A stretch of DNA of 5,458 nt from Candidatus Methylomirabilota bacterium (GTDB taxonomy: Bacteria > Methylomirabilota > Methylomirabilia > Methylomirabilales > CSP1-5). Shown here one piece after another: positions 1 to 5,458 of the stretch. The notes below the pieces were generated by a model. That model saw only the letters and a program-made list of their open reading frames with translations, had not been told where the DNA came from and made no database searches. The stretch covers positions 1 to 5,458 of the forward strand of contig JAHFDE010000139.1 in NCBI GenBank assembly GCA_023249165.1. The letters run 5' to 3'. Within the stretch, counting starts at the first letter, position 1. Each line of letters begins with the position of its first letter. The position numbers were made by a program, and so were the translations under genes.

Positions 1-33
1 TGGCGCGTGAAAGCGGGGCTTGCTACGTCTCAT
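1..33 (-). CDS. Probable start of a downstream gene, partial at the left edge
   Basis: An ATG at 33 opens a frame that stays open to the window edge and reads MRRSKPRFHAP. It lies 21 bases after the hppA stop and directly follows the purine-rich run AGGAGGAGG, a very strong Shine-Dalgarno match, although the gap to the ATG is short (about 3 to 4 bases). The visible residues are basic and carry no recognisable motif, so no function can be given. The spacing and the lack of a terminator after hppA suggest co-transcription with hppA. The case rests on the ribosome binding site and spacing only, since 11 open codons are easily met by chance. Confidence 0.4.
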   Translation of the reverse strand, partial: MRRSKPRFHAP

Positions 34-42
34 CCTCCTCCT
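34..42 (-). promoter_or_regulatory. Strong Shine-Dalgarno for the left-edge gene
   Basis: The minus strand reads AGGAGGAGG immediately before the ATG at 33, matching the anti-Shine-Dalgarno of 16S rRNA in two overlapping registers. It is the longest such match in the window and the main reason for calling a gene start here. Confidence 0.45.
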
Positions 43-54
43 GGGTGCCGCAAC

Positions 55-2394
55 TCATGAGGTCTTGGAAGCCCCCGCTGCCTTGGCCTCTACCATCACC
101 GGCTCCTTGGCGATGGAGCCCCGTTTGGAGAATGCCACGGAGAAGCCGAGGATGGTCAGACAGGCCAGAAAGATCACGACGCGGGTCATGAGAGAGATCT
201 CCTGGATCGCCAGGGGGGCCACCAGGATCGCCACCAGGTTCATGACCTTGATCATGGGGTTGATGGCCGGCCCCGCCGTATCCTTGAACGGATCGCCCAC
301 GGTGTCCCCAATGACCGCCGCCTTGTGATATTCGGTCCCCTTGCCGCCAAAGAGGCCGTCCTCAATCTTCTTCTTGGCGTTATCCCAGGCACCACCGGTG
401 TTCGACAGGAAAACAGCCATCAGCTGTCCCGTGAGGATGGCACCCGCCAGAAACCCCCCCAGGGCCGCTGCACCGAAAACAAAGGCCACCAGGATCGGGC
501 TGAAGATGGAGAGGATGGCCGGCCCCAGGAGTTCCTTCTGCGCCGCGGCCGTCACGATCTCCACGCAGCGGCCGTAGTCCGGCTTCTCCTTGAACTCCAT
601 GATCCCCGGCTTCTCCCGGAACTGTCGCCGGACCTCCTCCACCAAGAGGAACGCCGCTCGGCTGACCGCCTGGATGGCGAAGGAGGAGAAGAGGAACGGC
701 ACCGCGCCGCCAATCAGGAAGCCGATGAAGACCTCCGGGAGGTTGACCTGGATCCCGGTTTCGAACAGGCGCGCCTCGTCAATGAACGACCGGAACAGGG
801 AGACGGCGGCGATGACCGCCGTGGCGATGGCCAACCCCTTGGTGAGCGCCTTGGTCGTGTTGCCGACGGCGTCCAGCTTGGCCACGATGCGGTGCGCCTC
901 GATCCCGGAGGGCGTCCTGGGGTTGCCCTTGAGGGCCCCGGACATCTCGAAGATGCCATTCGCATTATCCGAGATGGGGCCGAAGGTATCCTCGGCCAGG
1001 ATAAATCCGGTCGTGGCCAAGAGGCCCAGCCCGGCCAGGGCGATGCCGTAGGCGGAGAGGGATACGCTCCCACCGAAGATGCTGTAGGAGCCGAAGATGG
1101 TGGCGGCGATGGCCAGGATAGCCCAGACGCTCGATTCCAGGCCAGAGGCAAACCCGGAGAGGATCAACGTGGCCGGACCGGTCTTGCTGGCGTGGGCAAT
1201 CTCGGTCACCGGCTTCTTATCCGTCGCCGTGAAATACTCCGTCAGCCACTGGATCACCAGGGCCAGGGCGATGCCCATGGTATTGGCCAAGGACACCCGC
1301 AGCCAGAAGGGGAACCCCTCGGAGTGGTATTTCGTGGCGGTGATGCTCCCGAGGTACCACCAGCTTACGATGAAGAACCCGGCGGTGGAGCTGAGGGCGG
1401 CCACCCAGAAGCCGACATTGATGGGCTTCATGGGATTCATGGCGGGGTCATCCTTCCCCCGCACGGCCCAGGTGCCGATGATCGAGCCGAAAACCCCCAC
1501 GGCCCGGATCAGCAGGGGATAAATGACCAGGGCCAACGTCACCTGGAGCGCGGTGGCCTCCCCTCCGAAGGCCTGGACGAAGTCCTTATCCAGGATCGCG
1601 CCTGCGCCCAGGATGATGGCCGCGACCAGCGTGACCTCGTAGCTCTCGAAGACGTCGGCGGCCATGCCGGCGCAGTCGCCCACGTTGTCGCCCACGTTGT
1701 CCGCGATCGTGGCGGGATTGCGCGGGTCGTCCTCGGGGATGCCCTTCTCTACCTTGCCCACCAGGTCGGCGCCCACATCCGCCGCCTTCGTGAAGATGCC
1801 GCCACCCATGCGCATAAAGAGGGCGGCCAACGACCCGCCGAAGCCGAAGCCGATCAGGATCTTCATGGCATTTTCTCTGAACAAGAGGAAGATGGTGGTG
1901 GCGCCGAGGAGGCCGAGGCCGACGGTAAACATCCCGGACACCGTGCCGGCCCGGAAGGCGATCTCCAGCGATGTCTTGAAGCTTTTCAGGGCGGCGGCGG
2001 CTGTCCGGACGTTTCCCTTGACGGCCAGCCACATGCCGACATAGCCGGCGCCGTAGGACGCTGCCACCCCCATAAAGAAGGCGAGTGACACGCCGAGAGG
2101 GAGAACCAACCCCTCGTAGATCCCGCGGTACATGAAAAAAAGACCGATCGTGATGGCGATGACGAACCAGATCATGGTCCTCACCTGACGCGCCAGGTAG
2201 GCAAAGGCCCCCTCCTCGATGGCGGCGGCTACCTGGACCATCGCTGGCGATCCCGGATCTTCCCGAAGGACCCGCAGCGCCAGGAGCAGACCATACCCCA
2301 GGGCGATAAAGGATGAGACAAGAACCACCCACAGGATGACCCACTCCGTCGGCCCGAACTGGGGAAGGACAATACTGGCCTCGCTCATCGTCAT
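55..2394 (-). CDS. hppA: Membrane-bound proton-translocating pyrophosphatase, potassium-independent type
   Basis: This is an integral inner-membrane pump that hydrolyses pyrophosphate to phosphate and moves ions (most likely protons) out of the cytoplasm. The 779-residue product has about 16 hydrophobic segments and all the family's catalytic signatures. These are DVGADLVGKVE (206-216), the acidic repeat DNVGDNVGD (232-240) followed by CAGMAADVFESYE (241-253), FGPISDNANG (471-480), and a C-terminal block with DNAKKKIED (671-679), HKAA (690-693) and GDTVGDPFKDTAGPA (696-710). GNTTKALTKG (511-520) has Lys515 and Thr518 where potassium-dependent enzymes have Ala and Gly; in known family members this marks the potassium-independent class, which pumps protons. 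The length is somewhat above many bacterial homologues (roughly 660-720) and close to plant enzymes. No frameshift or missing catalytic residue was seen. A promoter candidate and a Shine-Dalgarno precede it. The start may be the second ATG at 2388 (777 residues), because AAAGGAG lies 9 bases from that ATG but only 3 from the first. Confidence 0.97.
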   Translation of the reverse strand: MTMSEASIVLPQFGPTEWVILWVVLVSSFIALGYGLLLALRVLREDPGSPAMVQVAAAIEEGAFAYLARQVRTMIWFVIAITIGLFFMYRGIYEGLVLPLGVSLAFFMGVAASYGAGYVGMWLAVKGNVRTAAAALKSFKTSLEIAFRAGTVSGMFTVGLGLLGATTIFLLFRENAMKILIGFGFGGSLAALFMRMGGGIFTKAADVGADLVGKVEKGIPEDDPRNPATIADNVGDNVGDCAGMAADVFESYEVTLVAAIILGAGAILDKDFVQAFGGEATALQVTLALVIYPLLIRAVGVFGSIIGTWAVRGKDDPAMNPMKPINVGFWVAALSSTAGFFIVSWWYLGSITATKYHSEGFPFWLRVSLANTMGIALALVIQWLTEYFTATDKKPVTEIAHASKTGPATLILSGFASGLESSVWAILAIAATIFGSYSIFGGSVSLSAYGIALAGLGLLATTGFILAEDTFGPISDNANGIFEMSGALKGNPRTPSGIEAHRIVAKLDAVGNTTKALTKGLAIATAVIAAVSLFRSFIDEARLFETGIQVNLPEVFIGFLIGGAVPFLFSSFAIQAVSRAAFLLVEEVRRQFREKPGIMEFKEKPDYGRCVEIVTAAAQKELLGPAILSIFSPILVAFVFGAAALGGFLAGAILTGQLMAVFLSNTGGAWDNAKKKIEDGLFGGKGTEYHKAAVIGDTVGDPFKDTAGPAINPMIKVMNLVAILVAPLAIQEISLMTRVVIFLACLTILGFSVAFSKRGSIAKEPVMVEAKAAGASKTS
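1675..1698 (-). repeat. Perfect 12-bp tandem duplication inside hppA coding the acidic active-site repeat
   Basis: Two identical 12-base units (1675-1686 and 1687-1698, plus strand GTCGCCCACGTT) lie head to tail and in frame. They encode most of the DNVGDNVGD motif (residues 232-240), whose aspartates bind magnesium-pyrophosphate. The protein repeat is universal in the family. What is local is that all codons in both copies are identical, so the DNA repeat is exact. It is a coding feature, not a mobile or regulatory repeat. Confidence 0.8.
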
Positions 2395-2397
2395 CTG

Positions 2398-2404
2398 CTC
2401 CTTT
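2398..2404 (-). promoter_or_regulatory. Shine-Dalgarno of hppA that bears on start choice
   Basis: The minus strand reads AAAGGAG, then CAG, then ATG ACG ATG. The gap is 3 bases to the first ATG (2394) and 9 bases to the second (2388). Usual spacing is about 5 to 9 bases, so the second ATG fits better even though the first gives the longer frame. Both give the same protein apart from two residues. Confidence 0.7.
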
Positions 2405-2454
2405 ATTGAAGGTCAGTCATGCATGGCGGATGGTATCCCGTCGTAGGCGGGGAG

Positions 2455-2483
2455 AGTCTAGCAGGAGAGACCGGGGATTGCAA
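2455..2483 (-). promoter_or_regulatory. Candidate sigma-70-type promoter of hppA
   Basis: On the minus strand a -35-like TTGCAA (2478-2483) is followed by a 17-base spacer and a -10-like TAGACT (2455-2460). TGC stands directly before it, giving an extended -10 (TGn). Each hexamer matches the consensus at 4 of 6 positions and the spacer is ideal. Transcription would begin near 2448, giving a leader of roughly 55 bases that carries the hppA ribosome binding site. It lies in the only long intergenic gap ahead of hppA. The match is by eye, without experimental support. Confidence 0.45.
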
Positions 2484-2543
2484 TCTCTGTTGGGATAGAA
2501 CGCGGAAGGTCCCCCGGTTCGCGGAGACACGCGTGCCGTCTGT

Positions 2544-2580
2544 GGAAGAGATGCGGACCGCGAGTGCGGGAGACTCTTCC
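2544..2580 (-). other. Inverted repeat touching the stop of the small gene; possible weak terminator
   Basis: The minus strand has GGAAGAG (2574-2580) and CTCTTCC (2544-2550), a perfect 7-bp stem with a 23-base loop; the loop contains GCGGTCCGC, which could add a little inner pairing. The left arm begins on the last base of the small gene's stop codon. No run of T follows, so this is not a classical intrinsic terminator. It could be a 3'-end stabilising hairpin or an imperfect terminator separating the purF unit from hppA. A 7-bp stem in G+C-rich DNA may also be chance. Confidence 0.3.
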
Positions 2581-2852
2581 TACCAGATCTTGGACGGGAC
2601 GTCCTGCCTTCCTTTGACCAGGACATCCACGAGGGCCAGATCGAAGTAATTCGCCTCCCGGGCTACGGCAGCGTCCACATGCTTTTCGTAGTACCGGCGG
2701 GCGACTTCGATATCCTCGGCGAGGAGATCAAAGAGGGTATCATTCTTGATCCCCTCGTCGATCTTGCCCTGATTGTAGAGGATGATATCGGCCACGATGA
2801 GCCGCGCGAGCCGCCTCGCCCGCTCGTGAGGATCCGTAGAAGCCGTCGTCAT
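2580..2852 (-). CDS. Small conserved-type hypothetical protein coupled to purF
   Basis: This encodes a 90-residue soluble protein with no signal peptide, no membrane segment and no cysteine. The core from about residue 10 to 62 is rich in charged residues and alanine and looks helical: ARRLARLIVADIILYN (12-27), then a KIDEGI turn and a second amphipathic stretch with DLLAEDIEVARRYYEKHV. From memory, unchecked, the ARRLAR.IV.DI.LYN pattern followed by an F.LL..DIE..R..YE segment recurs in unannotated proteins or tails of larger proteins from deltaproteobacterial and NC10-type genomes; no biochemical function is known to me. It starts 9 bases after the purF stop with a well-placed AGGAG 6 bases before the ATG, so expression with purF is expected. 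The coding call is supported by this ribosome binding site, the tight spacing and a sensible composition. A role in purine synthesis should not be inferred from position alone. Confidence 0.82.
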   Translation of the reverse strand: MTTASTDPHERARRLARLIVADIILYNQGKIDEGIKNDTLFDLLAEDIEVARRYYEKHVDAAVAREANYFDLALVDVLVKGRQDVPSKIW

Positions 2853-2858
2853 CTTTTT

Positions 2859-2863
2859 CTCCT
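2859..2863 (-). promoter_or_regulatory. Shine-Dalgarno of the small gene, overlapping the purF stop codon
   Basis: The minus strand reads TAGGAG across the end of purF, so the last two bases of the TAG stop (2862-2864) are also the first two bases of AGGAG. Six bases (AAAAAG) separate it from the ATG at 2852. This layout typically supports translational coupling: ribosomes finishing purF expose or reload at the site. It fixes the start of the small gene. Confidence 0.75.
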
Positions 2864-4277
2864 ATGCGCGTTCGCGATGCTCGAAGAGGTTCAACTGCCG
2901 CGCCCCCTGGCCCGGAAACTCCACGGGATATCGGCCGGTCCAGCAGGCGGCACAGTACCCGTCATCCTTGCCCACCGCCTCCACGAGGCCCTTGAGGCTG
3001 AGGTACGCCAAGGAATCGGCTCCGACGTACCTCCGAATCTCATCCACCGTGTGTGACGAGGCGATGAGCTCTCGGCGGGTCGGGGTATCGATGCCGTAGT
3101 AGCATGGCCAGCTCGTGGGCGGAGAGCTGATCCGCATATGGACCTCCCGGGCCCCGGCCGCCCGGAGCATGGCGACGATCTTTCGGCTCGTCGTTCCGCG
3201 GATGATGGAGTCATCCACCACCACGACCCGCTTCCCCTCCAGGACCTCGCGCACGGCGTTGAGCTTGACCTTGACCCCGAAGTGCCGGATGGAGCCCTTG
3301 GGCTCGATGAAGGTCCGGCCCACGTAGTGGTTTCGAACCATCCCCTGCTCATAGGGAACACCCGCCTCCTGGGCATAGCCCAGGGCGGCGTACATCCCGG
3401 AATCGGGGACGGGAACGACGATATCCGCATCGGCGGGGGCCTCCTGCGCCAGGCGCCGTCCCAGCTCTTTCCGGACTCGAGAGACGTGCTGGCCGAAGAC
3501 GAGGCTGTCGGGGCGCGCAAAGTACACGTGCTCGAAGATGCACATGGCGGGAGAAGTCACCGAAAGCGGGAAATACGAGTGCAGTCCACTCTGATCGATC
3601 AAGAGACACTCTCCGGGATCCACATCCCGCACGAAGCTCGCCCCGATCAGGTCAAAGGCGCAGGACTCTGATGCGAGCACATAGCCCTCCTTGATCCGCC
3701 CGAGGGAGAGGGGACGAAAGCCTCGGGGGTCGCGGATCCCGAGCAGCTGGTGCTCGTTCATCAGGACCAAAGAGTAGGCCCCATGGAGGCCTGACAATGC
3801 CTCGGCGGCCGCATCGATCAGGCTCTCGGCCTGAGAGCGGGCCACCAGATGGAGGATGACCTCGGTGTCGGATGTCGAGCTGAAGACGGATCCCTGAGCC
3901 TCGAGTTCGGCCCGGACCCGCATGGCGTTGACCAGGTTGCCGTTGTGGCCGAGCGCCAGGGAGCCTCGATGGGTGCCTGCGAAAAAGGGCTGGGCATTCT
4001 TGAGCTGGCTCGACCCGGTGGTGGAATAGCGGACGTGTCCGATGGCGATATCGCCCGGCAGCCGCCGGAGGCGCGCCTCGGTGAAGACGTCGGCCACCAG
4101 GCCCATCGCCTTCTCCACATGGATCGTCTTCCCGTCGGAACAGGCGATCCCCGCCGATTCCTGACCGCGATGCTGCAAGGCGTAGAGCCCCAAATAGGTG
4201 AGATTGGCCGCCTCCGGATGCCCGTAGATGCCGAAGACGCCGCACTCATCCCGGAACTTGTCTCGCTCAGCGCTCAT
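2862..4277 (-). CDS. purF: Amidophosphoribosyltransferase (glutamine PRPP amidotransferase)
   Basis: This catalyses the first committed step of purine synthesis in the cytoplasm: PRPP plus glutamine gives 5-phosphoribosylamine, glutamate and pyrophosphate. The 471-residue product is full length. It has an N-terminal Ntn-type glutaminase domain (to about 240), with catalytic Cys12 in DECGVFGI, HRGQESAGI (36-44), GHVRYSTTG (80-88), GHNGNLVN (110-117) and SDTEV (136-140). A type I phosphoribosyltransferase domain follows, with the PRPP loop VVVVDDSIIRGTT (351-363). Cys12 sits after an 11-residue leader that must be cleaved to free it, as in the Bacillus subtilis enzyme. Cys246, Cys392, Cys442 and Cys445 match the four ligands of that enzyme's 4Fe-4S cluster, so this is the iron-sulfur class, unlike E. 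coli PurF. The ATG at 4277 is the only sensible start because it sets the leader length. Its Shine-Dalgarno is weak, and a promoter lies almost on top of the start. It is separate here from other visible pur genes. Confidence 0.97.
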   Translation of the reverse strand: MSAERDKFRDECGVFGIYGHPEAANLTYLGLYALQHRGQESAGIACSDGKTIHVEKAMGLVADVFTEARLRRLPGDIAIGHVRYSTTGSSQLKNAQPFFAGTHRGSLALGHNGNLVNAMRVRAELEAQGSVFSSTSDTEVILHLVARSQAESLIDAAAEALSGLHGAYSLVLMNEHQLLGIRDPRGFRPLSLGRIKEGYVLASESCAFDLIGASFVRDVDPGECLLIDQSGLHSYFPLSVTSPAMCIFEHVYFARPDSLVFGQHVSRVRKELGRRLAQEAPADADIVVPVPDSGMYAALGYAQEAGVPYEQGMVRNHYVGRTFIEPKGSIRHFGVKVKLNAVREVLEGKRVVVVDDSIIRGTTSRKIVAMLRAAGAREVHMRISSPPTSWPCYYGIDTPTRRELIASSHTVDEIRRYVGADSLAYLSLKGLVEAVGKDDGYCAACWTGRYPVEFPGQGARQLNLFEHRERA

Positions 4278-4283
4278 GTCTTC

Positions 4284-4312
4284 ACTATACCGAACGCCCC
4301 CGCGTCTGGCAA
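4284..4312 (-). promoter_or_regulatory. Candidate sigma-70-type promoter of purF, possibly giving a leaderless mRNA
   Basis: In the 56-base gap between alaC and purF the minus strand has TTGCCA (4307-4312; 5 of 6 to TTGACA), a 17-base spacer and TATAGT (4284-4289; 5 of 6 to TATAAT). It is the best promoter match I found in the window. Only GAAGAC separates the -10 from the ATG at 4277, so a start 7 bases past the -10 would fall on the A of the ATG. That would give a leaderless or nearly leaderless purF transcript, consistent with the absence of a good Shine-Dalgarno. The spacing could also be coincidental, with purF read through from alaC. Confidence 0.5.
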
Positions 4313-4333
4313 GGGGTAAAGGCCGTCCTTCCC

Positions 4334-5458
4334 TCAGAGCGCCCGCCTGATCCCCTGGAGCGCCTGACGGGTCCGGTGTTGATTCTCCACCAGGGCAAAG
4401 CGCACATACTCGTCCCCCAGGTTGCCGAACCCGACCCCGGGGGAGACCGCCACCTTGGCCTTTTCCAGGAGGAACTTCGAAAACTCCAGGGAGCCCATGC
4501 CCCGGTAGGTCTCAGGGATCCTGGCCCAGACAAACATCGTCCCCAGCGGCTTTTCACATGGCCACCCGAGCCGGCTCAGCCCGTTCACCAGCACGTCCCG
4601 TCGGGCTTTGTACGTTGTTACGATCTCCTGCACACACTCTTGTGGCCCATTGAGCGCAATGATGGAGGCAATCTGGATCGGCTGGAAATGGCCGTAATCC
4701 AGATAGCTCTTGATCTGGGCTAGCGCGGCGATGATCTGCCGGTTCCCGACGGCGAAGCCGACGCGCCACCCCGGCATGTTGTAACTCTTCGAGAGGCTGA
4801 AAAACTCCACCCCGACCTCGCGCGCTCCCGGCACCTCCAGAAAGCTCGGGGCCCGGTATCCGTCAAAGGTGAGGTCGGCGTAGGCGAAGTCATGAATCAC
4901 GATCAAGCCGTGCGCCTTGGCGAACTCGACCACTTTGGTGAAGAAGGCGAGGTCCACCACCTGCGTCGTGGGGTTGTGGGGAAAGCTCACGACGAGGAGC
5001 TTGGGCGGCGGCCAGCAGCCCTTGTAGGCCTCCTGCAGCTTCTCGAAGAAGTCGATCCCTGGTCCCAGGGGGACGTTCCGGACATCGCCGCCCGCAATCA
5101 CCACCGAATAGGCATGAATGGGATAGGTCGGACTCGGGACCAGCGCCACATCCCCCCGTTCCACGATCGCCAGGGCGAGATGCGAAATCCCCTCCTTGAC
5201 GCCAATGGTGGCGATCGCCTCGGTGTCGGGATCGATCTCCACGCTGTACCGGCGGCGGTACCAGTCGGCGATCGCCTTCCGGAGCTTGGTGATCCCTCGC
5301 GAGGCAGAGTAGCGATGGTTTCTCGGATTCCGGGCCGCATCACAGAGCTTGTCGACGATATGCTTGGGTGTCGGCTGATCCGGGTTCCCCATGCCGAAAT
5401 CGATGATGTCCTCTCCCCGCGCCCGCGCCTTGGTCTTCAGCTCGTTGACGATGCTGAA
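4334..5458 (-). CDS. alaC: AlaC-type alanine aminotransferase (class I/II), 5' end missing
   Basis: This is a cytoplasmic pyridoxal-phosphate enzyme expected to interconvert glutamate plus pyruvate with 2-oxoglutarate plus alanine. The window shows 374 C-terminal residues; the frame is open to the right edge and its first 22 visible residues (FSIVNELKTKARARGEDIID..) already match the start of the conserved domain, so only a short N-terminus is missing. An internal ATG at 5392 inside DFGMGNPD is not the true start. Visible motifs (numbered from the edge) are YSASRGI (50-56), FPHNPTTQ (159-166), HDFAYAD (189-195) with the cofactor-binding Asp190 and Tyr193, SLSKSYNMPGWR (221-232) with the Schiff-base Lys224 and phosphate-binding Arg232, and RFALVEN (353-359) with the substrate-carboxylate Arg353. 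As remembered, the sequence follows E. coli AlaC closely along its whole length. LL-diaminopimelate aminotransferase is a related alternative and a common misannotation of such proteins. No terminator is seen between its stop and purF. Confidence 0.92.
   Translation of the reverse strand, partial: FSIVNELKTKARARGEDIIDFGMGNPDQPTPKHIVDKLCDAARNPRNHRYSASRGITKLRKAIADWYRRRYSVEIDPDTEAIATIGVKEGISHLALAIVERGDVALVPSPTYPIHAYSVVIAGGDVRNVPLGPGIDFFEKLQEAYKGCWPPPKLLVVSFPHNPTTQVVDLAFFTKVVEFAKAHGLIVIHDFAYADLTFDGYRAPSFLEVPGAREVGVEFFSLSKSYNMPGWRVGFAVGNRQIIAALAQIKSYLDYGHFQPIQIASIIALNGPQECVQEIVTTYKARRDVLVNGLSRLGWPCEKPLGTMFVWARIPETYRGMGSLEFSKFLLEKAKVAVSPGVGFGNLGDEYVRFALVENQHRTRQALQGIRRAL

Noticed and set aside
325..2088. 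A 587-codon open frame on the plus strand opposite hppA
   Set aside because: It lies wholly antisense to a clearly functional hppA. Its product is dominated by Gly, Asp, Glu, Arg, Pro and His in a pattern typical of the reverse complement of G+C-biased coding DNA. It has no recognisable domain and no evident ribosome binding site.
2135..2141. Run of seven T on the coding strand of hppA (codons for LFFM, residues 85-88), a possible slippage site
   Set aside because: The frame is intact on both sides with normal family sequence, no truncated product makes sense, and no stimulatory structure is apparent.
2403..2420. Five-codon mini-ORF (MTDLQ) in the hppA leader whose stop lies next to the Shine-Dalgarno
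   Set aside because: It has no ribosome binding site, no run of regulatory codons and is too short to separate from chance.
2528..2535. Palindrome CACGCGTG in the gap before hppA as a possible operator
   Set aside because: An 8-base palindrome in G+C-rich DNA is expected by chance and it lies upstream of the -35 without a second copy.
2679..3671. Plus-strand open frames (125 and 177 codons) opposite the small gene and purF
   Set aside because: They are antisense shadows of supported minus-strand genes, with low-complexity composition and no motif.
1..5458. Signs of a mobile element, defence system, CRISPR array or prophage
   Set aside because: No transposase, integrase, nuclease, spaced direct repeats or long terminal inverted repeats were found. 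All genes are co-directional housekeeping types with similar composition.

Overview
This is a G+C-rich stretch of bacterial chromosome in which every supported gene lies on the minus strand, so transcription runs from high to low coordinates. In that order it holds: the 3' part of an AlaC-type alanine aminotransferase (runs off the right edge), a complete amidophosphoribosyltransferase (purF), a 90-residue protein of unknown function, a complete membrane-bound proton-pumping pyrophosphatase (hppA), and probably the first 11 codons of another gene at the left edge. No rRNA, tRNA, CRISPR array, insertion sequence or phage gene was seen.

Layout: alaC ends 56 bases before purF. That gap holds a good sigma-70-like promoter whose -10 box sits only 6 bases from the purF ATG. 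The 90-residue gene starts 9 bases after the purF stop, and its Shine-Dalgarno sequence overlaps that stop, so the two are almost certainly co-transcribed and probably translationally coupled. A 185-base gap follows, with a 7-bp inverted repeat touching the stop codon and a second sigma-70-like promoter (17-base spacer, extended -10) ahead of hppA. The hppA stop is followed after 21 bases by a strong Shine-Dalgarno and an ATG open to the window edge. I read three transcription units: alaC (with unseen upstream genes), purF plus the small gene, and hppA plus the downstream gene.

Functionally this is core metabolism. AlaC exchanges amino groups between glutamate/2-oxoglutarate and alanine/pyruvate. 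PurF commits PRPP and glutamine to purine synthesis and releases pyrophosphate. HppA hydrolyses pyrophosphate to pump ions across the membrane. The PurF-HppA link is biochemically sensible, but adjacency alone does not prove a functional pairing.

The organism cannot be named from this window. The PurF type (propeptide plus four iron-sulfur cysteines), the potassium-independent HppA, the AlaC homologue and the style of the small protein suggest an environmental Gram-negative-type lineage such as Methylomirabilota/Rokubacteria (NC10), Nitrospirota or former Deltaproteobacteria. This is recall-based inference. I found no convincing new multi-gene system; the least understood item is the small protein coupled to purF.
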